DNA of 64,000 nt from Lentzea waywayandensis (GTDB taxonomy: Bacteria > Actinomycetota > Actinomycetes > Mycobacteriales > Pseudonocardiaceae): contig NZ_FOYL01000015.1 in NCBI RefSeq assembly GCF_900115955.1, forward strand, positions 154,186 to 218,185, written 5' to 3'. The translations under genes were made by a program, and so were the position numbers. The notes below the pieces were generated by a model, which was not told the origin of the DNA, did no database searches, and saw only the letters and a program-made list of their open reading frames with translations. Of this stretch, positions 55,698 to 63,685 are shown piece after piece. The first letter of the stretch is position 1, and the number at the start of each line of letters is the position of its first letter.

Positions 55698-58324
55698 GGA
55701 TCGAGTCCGTCACCGCGCACGCGTTCGGGCCCCTGCACGACCGCACGCTGCCGTTGGCGCCCGGTCTGACCGTGGTGTCGGGCGTGAACGAGTCCGCGAA
55801 GTCGTCCTGGCACGCCGCCATCCGCGCGGCTCTGTGCGGTGCACCGTCGGCGCGGCACCGGCCGTGGACCGGCGAGTCCTGGCGCGTGGCGGCCATGGTG
55901 TCGCTGGAGTCCGGTGAAGTCGTCGCGGTGGACCGTGATCTGAACGACGACGCGGCCCCGGACGTCTCGCTGCGGCTCGGTCTGGACCGCACGTCGTTCG
56001 CCGCCACCGCGTGCGTGGACCAGGCACAGCTGCTGACCGTGCTGGACGCGGCGAACGGCCTGCAGGACCACCTGCGGCGCGCGGCGGCCACCGCGGGCAC
56101 GGACGGCACGGTGGAGCAGGCGCTGCAACGGCTGACCGCGCCCGTGGACGCGTTGCGGGACGCGCGAAACCGCTTGCGCGAGGCCGAAACCGACCTGACC
56201 GCGGCACGCCGGGAGCACACCCGTTATCTGGAACTGAGCACCCGGGCCCGTTCGGCCGCCGCCGCTCGTGCCCGCCTGGCCGTTCAGGAGCACACGGCGT
56301 CGCTCGACGCGCTTTCTGCTCGGGTGGCACGGCTCAGTGAGCTGCAGGAGCGCTTCGGCGACTGCCCGCCGTCCGGACTGGCCGCGCAGGAAGAACTGAC
56401 CCACGCGGTGAACCGTGCGCTGGCCGCGTGGCGTGCCGCACCGACGCCGCGCGCGCTGACAGGTCCGACCGCGGCGGCCCTGGAGGCCGAACTCCGGGCC
56501 CTGCCGGACTTCCCGGTCGGCGAGACCGCGCTGGACGACGAACTCCGCGTCGTGGCCTCGGCGTACGCGACCGCGTCCGCCGTCGCCGCCGCGCACAACG
56601 AGCGCCGGCCGTCACCGCGGACCACCGCCGAACCGTCCGTGCTGCGCGGCCTCGCGACGCGTCTGGACCCGGCCGCCGGTGCCCGCCTGACCACCGCGTC
56701 GATCGACGTCGACACCGCCCGCCAGTACCAGGACGAGGCCGCCGCCGACGCGGCCCGCACCCAGGTCGAAGCGGACGTGGCGGCAACGCGCGTGCAGGAG
56801 ATCGCGGTGCCGAACCCGTTCCTGCGCAACGCTTTGCTGGCCCTGAGCTGCCTGACGAGCCTGGTGGGCGTACTGCTCTTCCTGACCGGCCAGCAACTCG
56901 CCGCCATCGGCGTCCTCATCGCCGCGCTGGTGGCCGGCGTCGGCGGCGCGATGTCCCGCGGCAACGCGGCCCAGCGCGAGACCGCCATGGCCTTCGCCGC
57001 CGAACGCGCGACCATCGCAGCCCAGGCGCGCAGCGTGCTGTTCAACGCCGACCGCACCCTGGCCGAGGCCGAGGGGCAGCGAGCGGTGGCCGTGGAAGCA
57101 GCACGCGTCCACGACTCGGCCGTCGCCGAGTGCGCGTCGCTGGGCGTGCCCGCGGACCGCGAAACGTTGTGGCGCCTGGCGAACCGCCCCGCCTGGGAGG
57201 CCGAACACGCCGACCTGATGTCCGAGGTGGCACGCACCGAGAAGGCGATCCGCGTGGAACTCGCCGCACGCGGCAAGGTGGACGCCTCGATGCCCGTGCC
57301 GGACCTGCTGGTGGACTACGAGACCGACTGCAAGGTGCGCGCCCGCCAGGCGGCGATGGCGGCCCATCGCCCCCAGCTGTCCCAAACCCTGGCAGACCGC
57401 CGTCAGGCCGAGGCCACCGTCGCCGAGGCCACCGCCGCCCACACCCGAGCCCTGGTGCTGCTGCGCCAGGCCGTGACCGCGATCGGCCGCACCGGCGAAC
57501 GCCCCGAGGACCTCCTGCGCGCGATCGCCGAGTGGCAACGCGGCTGGGACGACCTCCTGCGCGAGGCCGAGGACGAACGCAAGGCGTGGGCCGAACTCCA
57601 GTCGTTGCTGGCCGCGGGAACCCTGGACGACCTGGAAGCCACCCTCTCCGCGGCCCAGACCCACCACACCGCTCTCCTCGAGACCGCCCTCCGCTACGCG
57701 GCCTGCGACCCGGTGGACCCGTCCCTGGCCGCGGCGGCGGATTCCTTGGCGGCCACCGTCACGGAGATGGCCCGCTCGCTGTCGAGCGTCCCGGAAGCCG
57801 AGGAAGCAGTGCAGGTGGCCGCGGCGGCACTGGCCGAGGTGACCGCCGAGGTGGAGGCCATCGACCTGGCCTCCCGCTACCTGACCGCGGCCCGCGAAAA
57901 GGTGCACAGCACCATCGCCCCGGCCCTGGAGAACACCCTCAGAACCTGGCTGCCCAGGGTGACCGACGGCCGCTACGTCGACGCCGCCGTGGAGGCGTCG
58001 ACCCTGACCGTGCGCGTGTGCGCGGCCTCCGAGTCGTGGCACCAGGCCGCACACCTGTCCCTCGGCACAGCCGAACAGATCTACCTGCTGCTGCGCGTAG
58101 CCCTCGCCCAGCACCTCGCCTCCGAGCCGTGCCCGCTACTGCTGGACGACGTCACCGTGCAGGCCGACGACGCCCGCACACGCGCCATGCTCGACCTGCT
58201 GCTCCAGCTGTCCGCGGACCGGCAGATCGTGCTGTTCGCGCAGGAGACCGCAGTGGTCGAGTGGGCGCACGAGCGGCTGGGTGAGCGGGACGCGCTGCAC
58301 GAGCTCACGCCGGTGGCGGCCTGA
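55694..58324 (+). CDS. YhaN/SbcC-like ATPase with central membrane segments (second ATPase of the operon)
   Basis: An 876-aa SMC-like ATPase. The P-loop is variant, G30-V-N-E-S-A35-K36-S37, with Ala in place of the last Gly. A Q-loop-like VDQAQLLTVLDAANG follows. Two coiled-coil halves flank two adjacent membrane helices at ~376-421 (LLALSCLTSLVGVLLFLTG and LAAIGVLIAALVAGVGG). The signature is HLSLGTAEQIYLLLRVALAQ, Walker B PLLLDDVTVQADD, then IVLFAQETAVVEW. Coiled coil interrupted by membrane helices is typical of YhaN, the partner of YhaO. The start TTG overlaps the phosphoesterase stop, with GGAGG upstream. The complex would be held at the membrane. Confidence 0.88.
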   Translation: MRIESVTAHAFGPLHDRTLPLAPGLTVVSGVNESAKSSWHAAIRAALCGAPSARHRPWTGESWRVAAMVSLESGEVVAVDRDLNDDAAPDVSLRLGLDRTSFAATACVDQAQLLTVLDAANGLQDHLRRAAATAGTDGTVEQALQRLTAPVDALRDARNRLREAETDLTAARREHTRYLELSTRARSAAAARARLAVQEHTASLDALSARVARLSELQERFGDCPPSGLAAQEELTHAVNRALAAWRAAPTPRALTGPTAAALEAELRALPDFPVGETALDDELRVVASAYATASAVAAAHNERRPSPRTTAEPSVLRGLATRLDPAAGARLTTASIDVDTARQYQDEAAADAARTQVEADVAATRVQEIAVPNPFLRNALLALSCLTSLVGVLLFLTGQQLAAIGVLIAALVAGVGGAMSRGNAAQRETAMAFAAERATIAAQARSVLFNADRTLAEAEGQRAVAVEAARVHDSAVAECASLGVPADRETLWRLANRPAWEAEHADLMSEVARTEKAIRVELAARGKVDASMPVPDLLVDYETDCKVRARQAAMAAHRPQLSQTLADRRQAEATVAEATAAHTRALVLLRQAVTAIGRTGERPEDLLRAIAEWQRGWDDLLREAEDERKAWAELQSLLAAGTLDDLEATLSAAQTHHTALLETALRYAACDPVDPSLAAAADSLAATVTEMARSLSSVPEAEEAVQVAAAALAEVTAEVEAIDLASRYLTAAREKVHSTIAPALENTLRTWLPRVTDGRYVDAAVEASTLTVRVCAASESWHQAAHLSLGTAEQIYLLLRVALAQHLASEPCPLLLDDVTVQADDARTRAMLDLLLQLSADRQIVLFAQETAVVEWAHERLGERDALHELTPVAA

Positions 58325-58345
58325 CCAGGAGAAAGGCCGCGAGTA

Positions 58346-58377
58346 CGGTGCCCTGGGCGACATCGCCCAGGGCACCG
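58346..58377 (+). terminator. Terminator of the SMC-like operon
   Basis: CGGTGCCCTGGGCG (58346-58359) and CGCCCAGGGCACCG (58364-58377) form a perfect 14-bp stem with a 4-base loop, followed by CTTCGTC. The remaining ~210 bp to the next gene show no other clear structure. Confidence 0.85.
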
Positions 58378-58589
58378 CTTCGTCATGTCTGGCGGGACTC
58401 GTCTCGCTGTTCCCCGCTCCGAGGCACGACTGTCGGAAGGCCTGTCAGCGACCGACACGATGGCGATGCCGCAAAGGTCACCTGTGTCGCGCCCGGCGCA
58501 TCCCGCCGACACCGCGTCCAGGGGCGCCGCGCACTTCCGCAAGCACACCACCTGAACTGCGGTTTCCCGGAAATGTCAGACCCCGTCGC

Positions 58590-58595
58590 TACCGT
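58590..58595 (+). promoter_or_regulatory. -10 box of a probable leaderless promoter
   Basis: TACCGT, six bases before the ATG at 58602, with no ribosome-binding site between. This matches the box used ahead of the GH5 gene and the 54-aa membrane protein gene. Confidence 0.5.
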
Positions 58596-58601
58596 CGGCC
58601 C

Positions 58602-59234
58602 ATGACCAACGCCGCCTTCCGCAAGCTCACCCCCACCACCGGCGAGAAGCTCGCCGACCTGGGCCTGCGCCTCGCGATCCTGGACCGCGCGATCGCCGCC
58701 GGTATCGACGCGCGTGCCGCCTCGCCGCCGTTCGGGCCGACCAACGCGCCAGGCCTGCTCGACTGGATCCACCGGGTGGGCACGTTGCGCCGGCTCCTCG
58801 CGGCCGAGGGGTGGCAGCGGCTCGACCACTGGAACGCCGGCCTCATCCAGCACCCGTCGCGGCCGATCCTGCTGGGCACGTTGCAGGGCAACCGCGGCAC
58901 TGGGTCTCCGGACGCGCCGTTGCGCAGCGACTACGCGAAAGGGCCCGCCATCGCGGCGATGATGCGGGACAACGACCACGACCAGTTCGCGCTGTTCGAG
59001 AACGTGCGCAGCGAGGGGCTGAAGCTGTGGTTCCTGGTGACGTACCCGCTGCAACTGGAAGATCGGCTCGTGGTGTTGCGCGAGGTGTCGCAGCCGGAGC
59101 CGACGCCGCAGAACCAGGTCATCGAGCGGTGGGCTCATCGGATCCCGTTGCCGCCGATGGAGTTCCCGCAGCGCAGGACACCCAATGTGGACGGTCCGGA
59201 GGAGGTCGACTTCCCCATCGCGCTCCGGCGCTGA
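58602..59234 (+). CDS. Hypothetical protein (210 aa) upstream of an XRE/ImmA-like gene
   Basis: It starts MTNAAFRKLTPTTGEKLADL. The first ~60 residues are helical, with a GPTNAPGLLDWIHRVGTLRR stretch. The C-terminal part is mixed, with FALFENVRSEGLKLWFLVTY and LVVLREVSQPEPTPQNQVIE. No signal peptide, membrane helix or known catalytic motif was recognised. The next gene encodes an XRE regulator with a degenerate peptidase domain 145 bp downstream; a functional pairing is possible but not shown. Confidence 0.65.
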   Translation: MTNAAFRKLTPTTGEKLADLGLRLAILDRAIAAGIDARAASPPFGPTNAPGLLDWIHRVGTLRRLLAAEGWQRLDHWNAGLIQHPSRPILLGTLQGNRGTGSPDAPLRSDYAKGPAIAAMMRDNDHDQFALFENVRSEGLKLWFLVTYPLQLEDRLVVLREVSQPEPTPQNQVIERWAHRIPLPPMEFPQRRTPNVDGPEEVDFPIALRR

Positions 59235-59379
59235 GCAACGGCAGGAGCTTCACCGAGCGGTGTCGACCTCGAGCAGCACGAGCCCCATGCCAGGCCGAAC
59301 TGGCGCAACGCGCCTGCCTGACCGGTACATCTGGACCCGCCTGGCGGCCTGTCACGGCGCCAGCGACAATGGCCGGATC

Positions 59380-60279
59380 ATGCTCACGCCCTCGCGACTC
59401 ACGCTCGCCCGCACCCGGCGCGGACTCACCGCTGCCGAGCTGGCGCGGAAGTCGGGTGTGCCCGCACGGGCCATCGGCGAGTACGAGCGCGGGCTGCGCA
59501 GGCCCAAGGCCGCCGCGGTCGAATCGCTGGCGGGAGCGCTCGGTTTCCCGGCCGAGTTTCTGACCGCGCCGGAGCCACCAAGGCCCCAGAACGCGCCGCA
59601 CGACGCTCAAGCGACGGCGGCCGCGCAGCTCGCGATCGAGTTCAACGGCTGGCTGGACCGGCTGTTCGTGCTCCCCCAGCCCTCCCTGCCGCCGCCGCGC
59701 ACCTCGCCGCAGGGCACGCGGGACGCGTGGCGGCTCGCCACCGGGCCGGCACCGAACATGGTGCAGCTGCTCGAGTCCCACGGTGTGCGGGTGTTCTCGC
59801 TGCCGGTCGACTGCGCCGAACAGGAAGCCTTCTCCTGCTGGCACAACGGAACTCCGTTCCTGTTCCTCACCCCGACCGCGACGCCGGAGCAGGCGCGGTT
59901 CGACGCTGCCGTCCAGCTCGCCGTACTTCTCGGGCACGACGAGCCGCACGAGTTCGCCGCCGAGTTCCTGATGCCCCAGCGGCAGCTGCCCGGCACCGAC
60001 CACCGGCACTGGCACGTGGGCAGAGAACAGTTCACGAAGTGGGCGAACGTCCACAGCCTCGTGCCGGGCGGCATGACGCGCCGGGAGACCTCGAAACTGC
60101 TCACCAAGGTGTTCAAGGTCCTCCGCGAGAACGGCACTCCGCCGCTGCACGTGGCCAAGGAACTGAACCTGGGCCTCGAAGAGCTCAACGGGCTGGTGTT
60201 CGGGCTCGTGCTGACCGCGTTGCCGGGTGGCGGCGAACCGGGGCCGAGAGGACGCGCGCGTCTCACCCTGGTCCACTGA
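59380..60279 (+). CDS. XRE-HTH protein with degenerate ImmA/IrrE-like domain
   Basis: A 299-aa protein. Residues 1-60 are an XRE helix-turn-helix (LTAAELARKSGVPARAIGEY). The remainder follows the COG2856/ImmA-IrrE layout, ending with FAAEFLMPQRQLPG and LLTKVFKVLRENG. The zinc motif normally HExxH appears as VQLAVLLGHDEPHEFAAEF: the HELGH element has become VQLAV, so both metal-binding histidines and the catalytic Glu are lost and the domain is probably inactive as a peptidase. It may still sense a ligand or bind a partner. ATG at 59380; the frame is open further upstream but without similarity. Confidence 0.8.
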   Translation: MLTPSRLTLARTRRGLTAAELARKSGVPARAIGEYERGLRRPKAAAVESLAGALGFPAEFLTAPEPPRPQNAPHDAQATAAAQLAIEFNGWLDRLFVLPQPSLPPPRTSPQGTRDAWRLATGPAPNMVQLLESHGVRVFSLPVDCAEQEAFSCWHNGTPFLFLTPTATPEQARFDAAVQLAVLLGHDEPHEFAAEFLMPQRQLPGTDHRHWHVGREQFTKWANVHSLVPGGMTRRETSKLLTKVFKVLRENGTPPLHVAKELNLGLEELNGLVFGLVLTALPGGGEPGPRGRARLTLVH

Positions 60280-60404
60280 TCGATTCTGGTCACAGGCTGA
60301 AGTGCGCAGGCTGTCGTACTAGGCCAAATGAGCGAACTGTGAAACGCATCGCCCGGCATACCCGACACTGAGAGTGACGGGAAGCCGAGTCGTGAGGATG
60401 CCCC

Positions 60405-61322
60405 ATGACGATGCAGCAACGCACAGAACCTTCGCCTGCCGCCGTTTTGATCGCCGTTGCCGTGCTCGCGCTGGTTCTGACCGTTGCTTTCGGCCCACTG
60501 GGCTTCGTCATCGGACTCGCGCTGTTCGCGTTGATGTTCGTCGGCACCAAGAAGAACTCGGCCGAGCAGATCGCCCCGACGCGCACCCGTTCGCGGCTCC
60601 GCCGGCTGTCCACGGCCGGGCGGGTGGCGATCGTCGGCGAAGCGCATCACCAGGACGCCATCGCCGAGGTGGCCGGTCTCGCCACGCTCGGCCTCCACGA
60701 CGACACCTCCGTCCCAGCGACCGCGGTGCTGGTGCCGGAGCCCGCCGGCCGGCACGATCGCGCGGCGGTGCGGGTCGACCTGCTGCGGGGCGACGGCACC
60801 GCGATCACCGCCGGCTATCTGCGCAGCGAGCAGGCCGCCGACTACCAGCCGCTCCTGGACGAACTGGCCGAGCGCGGCGAGGTCGGCTCGTGCCCGGCCC
60901 GCATCGTCGGCAGCGGCCAGCCCTATGGCGTGCACCTGTATCTCGGCGTGCCGCGGCTGCTGCTGCTCGATCACGAGGCACTCGGCACGGCACCGACACT
61001 GCCCGCCGAACATCAGGTCGCCGTCATGGGCGAGAGGGCCCATCAGCACGTGCTGCACCGCGTCGTGAACGGCCGCACTCCCGTCCACGTGATCGCCGAA
61101 CTCCGCGCCTGCCGAATCGCTAGAGGCTCTCACACCGGTGAACACACTCTTGAGGTGCTGCTCGAAGGCGAGTGCATCGGCCAGCTCACGTATGCGATGG
61201 GTCTTCGCTACTGCGACATGGCGCAGGAGTGGCGCGCCCGCACGGGGCGCGCGCTCTGCGAAGCCGTCATCACCAACGAGGGCACGCGCGGACTTCAGGC
61301 GAACTTGCTGCTGCCCAGGTAG
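60405..61322 (+). CDS. Membrane-anchored HIRAN-like domain protein
   Basis: The protein has 305 aa. Two N-terminal hydrophobic helices (~12-45; AAVLIAVAVLALVLTVAFG and LGFVIGLALFALMFVG) are followed by a cytoplasmic-type region. Residues ~70-165 (VAIVGEAHHQDAIAEVAG, VPATAVLVPEPAGRHDRAAV, RVDLLRGDGTAITAGYLRSE) resemble a HIRAN-type fold, which binds DNA or substrates in SNF2-type proteins. The C-terminal ~85 residues form a second domain (TLEVLLEGECIGQLTYAMGL). The assignment is tentative. The 3' end overlaps the convergent reductase gene by 28 bp. Confidence 0.65.
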   Translation: MTMQQRTEPSPAAVLIAVAVLALVLTVAFGPLGFVIGLALFALMFVGTKKNSAEQIAPTRTRSRLRRLSTAGRVAIVGEAHHQDAIAEVAGLATLGLHDDTSVPATAVLVPEPAGRHDRAAVRVDLLRGDGTAITAGYLRSEQAADYQPLLDELAERGEVGSCPARIVGSGQPYGVHLYLGVPRLLLLDHEALGTAPTLPAEHQVAVMGERAHQHVLHRVVNGRTPVHVIAELRACRIARGSHTGEHTLEVLLEGECIGQLTYAMGLRYCDMAQEWRARTGRALCEAVITNEGTRGLQANLLLPR

Positions 61323-62110
61323 TCGGCGAACGTCCGCGGCTCACGGCCGAGGACCCGTCGCACGTCGTCGGACAGGTGCGCCTCTTCTCCCGCGCGGACG
61401 CGCACGAGCAGCATCGTGACGAGGTCCGCGATCTCGTCCGGGTAGCCGAGCCCGCGCAACGAGGCGGCGTACTCGTCCGGCTCGACGTCGTTGTACCGAA
61501 CGGGCTTGCCCGTCACCGCGCCGATCCGCGCCAGCATCTCGGCGAACGACAACGCCTCGGGCCCGCTCAGGTCGTAGGTCTGCCCGTGGTGACCGGGCTG
61601 GGTCAGCGCGACGACGGCGACCTCGGCGATGTCCACGACATCGATGAACGGGTGGATGCCCTGACCGGCGGGAACGGCCAGCTCACCGTGCCGCACGGCC
61701 TCCGCGAACAGGTCCTCGTCGAAGTTCTGCATGAACCAGGTGGGCCGCAGGATCGTCCACTCGGCACCCGAGTCCTTGATCGCCGCCTCGAACGGGTCGT
61801 CCTCGGGAGCGCCGCGCATCGACAGCAGCACGAGCCGGGTGACGCCCGCCTTCACCGCGACCGTCACGAACTCCGCGAGTTGCAAGGGGCTGTCCGGCGC
61901 CACGACGTAGACGGCGGTGGTGCCGGCGACCGCGGGTTCCCAGGTGTCCGGGCTGGACCAGTCGAACCTGGTGCCGCCGAAGACCGACGCTGCGGAACGC
62001 GACGCCGGACGGGCGGCGGGGCCGAGAAGAGCGGTGACGCGGCGGCCGGTCTTGCCGGTGGCGCCGAGCACGAGGATGGACGAGGTGTTGATTGCGCTTG
62101 ATGTTGACAT
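61295..62110 (-). CDS. NmrA-like NAD(P)-binding protein
   Basis: A 271-aa atypical short-chain dehydrogenase. The N-terminal Rossmann motif is ILVLGATGKTGRRVTALL. The middle contains AVYVVAPDSPLQLAEFVTVA and LVLLSMRGAPEDDP, then WTILRPTWFMQNF and HPFIDVVDIAEVAVVAL, all characteristic of NmrA/NAD(P)H quinone-reductase-like proteins. There is no Ser-Tyr-Lys catalytic set, so it may be a redox sensor or a quinone or flavin-type reductase. ATG at 62110, divergent from the MazG-like gene. Confidence 0.88.
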   Translation of the reverse strand: MSTSSAINTSSILVLGATGKTGRRVTALLGPAARPASRSAASVFGGTRFDWSSPDTWEPAVAGTTAVYVVAPDSPLQLAEFVTVAVKAGVTRLVLLSMRGAPEDDPFEAAIKDSGAEWTILRPTWFMQNFDEDLFAEAVRHGELAVPAGQGIHPFIDVVDIAEVAVVALTQPGHHGQTYDLSGPEALSFAEMLARIGAVTGKPVRYNDVEPDEYAASLRGLGYPDEIADLVTMLLVRVRAGEEAHLSDDVRRVLGREPRTFADYLGSSKFA

Positions 62111-62122
62111 GACTAGAGCTAA

Positions 62123-62132
62123 TCAACGTTGA
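62123..62132. promoter_or_regulatory. Short palindrome between the NmrA-like and MazG-like genes
   Basis: TCAACGTTGA, a perfect 10-bp palindrome in an AT-rich patch 12 bp from the NmrA-like start. A possible regulator site; nothing else supports it. Confidence 0.3.
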
Positions 62133-62198
62133 CGCGGACGATCCATGCTTGAACAGCCGCCATCCTTGCTCGTTCGTCCACGTGGTACTTAGTGGAGC

Positions 62199-62558
62199 AT
62201 GAGTCAGCGTGATCTCGTGGACCTGAGGGACGCCCTGCGCGCGTTCGCCGCCGCCCGCGACTGGGACAGCTACCACACGCCCAAGAACCTGGTGATGGCC
62301 TTGTCCGGGGAGGTCGGCGAGCTCACCGACCTCTTCCAGTGGCTGACGCCCGAAGAGGCGAAAGACGCGATGAAAGACCCTGAACTCGCCTGGAACGTCC
62401 GGGACGAGCTCGCTGACGTGATGCACTACCTCACCAGGCTCGCGGACAAGCTCGGCGTCGACCTCATCGAGGCCGCGTTCGCCAAGATCGAACGCAATGA
62501 GCGGCGGTTCCCCACCGGGAGCCTGACCCCCGTGCCTGTCGAGAAGGGGGAGTTGTGA
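62199..62558 (+). CDS. MazG-like nucleoside triphosphate pyrophosphohydrolase
   Basis: A 119-aa all-helical house-cleaning NTPase of the MazG/RS21-C6 type. The metal-binding acids are in GEVGELTDLFQWL (ExxE) and WNVRDELADVMHYLTRLAD (ExxD). It would cleave noncanonical dNTPs such as dCTP analogues to dNMP and pyrophosphate. The length fits a single-domain MazG-like protein. The stop TGA overlaps the GTG start of the next gene, so the two are coupled. Confidence 0.9.
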   Translation: MSQRDLVDLRDALRAFAAARDWDSYHTPKNLVMALSGEVGELTDLFQWLTPEEAKDAMKDPELAWNVRDELADVMHYLTRLADKLGVDLIEAAFAKIERNERRFPTGSLTPVPVEKGEL

Positions 62559-63145
62559 GTCTCCAGAACGTGCACGTCTTACACATGCACCAGAAGGTCA
62601 CGTTCATGATCAACCGGTACGAGGTCTTCGTCGACGACAACGGCCGCCCGGGCCAGCTGGTCGGCTTCGCCGAGCAGAAGAGGCTCAAGATCAAGGAACG
62701 GGTCACGGTCTACACCGACTCGTCGAAGAGCCAGGTGCTGTTCGAGTTCAACGCCCGCAAGGTGATCGATCTGGGCAGCGGCTACGACGTGACGGACGAG
62801 CAGGGCAGGTCGATCGGGTTGTTCCGCAAGGACTTCGCCAAGTCGCTGCTGCGGTCGACCTGGCACCTCGAACAGCCGGGTCGCGGGCCGGCGATCGGCG
62901 CCGAGCGGAACAAGTGGCTCGCGGGCTTTCGCCGGCTGTGGCAGTGGATCCCGTACATCGGAGACGCGCCGTTCCCCATGCGCTACCACTTCGACTTCGC
63001 GGCGGAGAACGGCGCTCCCGTGTTCAGCGTCGACAAGAAGACCTGGGTTCGTGACCACTACCTCGTCTCGATCCAGGATCCTGGCGTCGACCGCCGGCTC
63101 GTGATCGCTCAGGCCGTGGCGCTCGACGCGCTGCAGTCCCGCTAG
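62555..63145 (+). CDS. LURP-one/Tubby-like domain protein
   Basis: A 196-aa beta-rich protein. Alternating strands with basic/hydrophobic pattern (YEVFVDDNGRPGQLVGFAEQ, RLKIKERVTVYTDSSKSQVL, YDVTDEQGRSIGLFRKDFAK, RYHFDFAAENGAPVF) fit the LURP-one/Tubby C-terminal-like barrel. Such proteins bind lipids or nucleic acids in eukaryotes; the bacterial role is unknown. GTG at 62555 lies within the stop codon of the MazG-like gene. Its TAG stop shares a CTAG with the stop of the convergent 54-aa gene. Confidence 0.75.
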   Translation: MSLQNVHVLHMHQKVTFMINRYEVFVDDNGRPGQLVGFAEQKRLKIKERVTVYTDSSKSQVLFEFNARKVIDLGSGYDVTDEQGRSIGLFRKDFAKSLLRSTWHLEQPGRGPAIGAERNKWLAGFRRLWQWIPYIGDAPFPMRYHFDFAAENGAPVFSVDKKTWVRDHYLVSIQDPGVDRRLVIAQAVALDALQSR

Positions 63146-63306
63146 AGGTACGTGAGCAGGAGGAGGATCAGGCACACCAGCAGCACGACACCGAGCACCG
63201 CGGGCAGGACCGACTGCGACGACGGCGCGGGCTCGCGGGCGTGCCTGCCCCGCCTCCTGCGCGCTCGCCACCGCAAAGGTGCCTCCCCTGCCCACTGCTC
63301 GTTCAT
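63142..63306 (-). CDS. 54-aa membrane protein
   Basis: The protein starts MNEQWAGEAPLRWRARRRR, has a basic first half, and one C-terminal membrane helix of about 22 residues (VLPAVLGVVLLVCLILLL). It is tail-anchored with a positively charged cytoplasmic N-terminus. The start is supported by a TACCGT -10 box seven bases upstream, giving a leaderless mRNA. The CTAG at 63142-63145 contains both its stop and that of the convergent gene. Function unknown. Confidence 0.6.
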   Translation of the reverse strand: MNEQWAGEAPLRWRARRRRGRHAREPAPSSQSVLPAVLGVVLLVCLILLLLTYL

Positions 63307-63313
63307 GACGATC

Positions 63314-63319
63314 ACGGTA
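63314..63319 (-). promoter_or_regulatory. -10 box of a leaderless promoter for the 54-aa protein
   Basis: TACCGT on the minus strand, seven bases before the ATG at 63306. The same box and spacing precede the GH5 gene. Confidence 0.5.
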
Positions 63320-63435
63320 GGGACCGGGAAGCCGAGCTTGACTCACGTCACCCGCTCGCCGGGGTCTCATCACCCGGACAGCCGCTCAAGAACACGGCGC
63401 CACTTGCACGAAGACATGAAAAAGGGCATGAAAAA

Positions 63436-63474
63436 GCCCTGCGGGGAGCGCTTGTGGCGCTCAACCCGCAGGGC
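63436..63474 (-). terminator. rRNA operon terminator
   Basis: Outer stem GCCCTGCGGG (63436-63445) with CCCGCAGGGC (63465-63474), inner stem GAGCGC (63446-63451) with GCGCTC (63457-63462). On the minus strand a TTTTTC run follows. It lies 8 bp downstream of the 5S rRNA gene and should end the rRNA transcript. Confidence 0.9.
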
Positions 63475-63481
63475 AAATTAA

Positions 63482-63599
63482 GTTCGGCGGCGACCTACTC
63501 TCCCACACCGTAACCAGTGCAGTACCATCGGCGCAGAAGGGCTTAACTACCGGGTTCGGAATGGGACCGGGTGTTTCCCCAACGCTATAACCACCGAAA
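63482..63599 (-). rRNA. rrf: 5S ribosomal RNA
   Basis: About 118 nt. On the minus strand it begins GTTTCGGTGGTTATAGCG and ends GTAGGTCGCCGCCGAAC, with the conserved central CCGAACCCGG and CGCCGATGGTACTGC. The ends pair (CGGTGG with CCGCCG region), as in all 5S RNAs. The exact ends may be off by one or two bases. Confidence 0.93.
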
Positions 63600-63685
63600 C
63601 ACTATGAAATTACAACCAGCAACCCCGCGGGGTCGCGATCGGTTCTGGTTGTTCTTCCAGAACCGCACAGTGGATGCGTAGCGTC
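63600..63685 (-). other. 23S-5S intergenic spacer
   Basis: A spacer of about 86 bp with CAACCAG and CTGGTTG sequences that can pair across it (processing stem type), and a second pairing GGTTCTGG/CCAGAACC. It is probably an RNase processing region. No tRNA was seen in it. Confidence 0.6.

Noticed and set aside
63600..63685. A tRNA gene in the 23S-5S spacer
   Set aside because: No cloverleaf, T-loop (GTTCGAnTC) or CCA-like end is visible; only processing-type stems.
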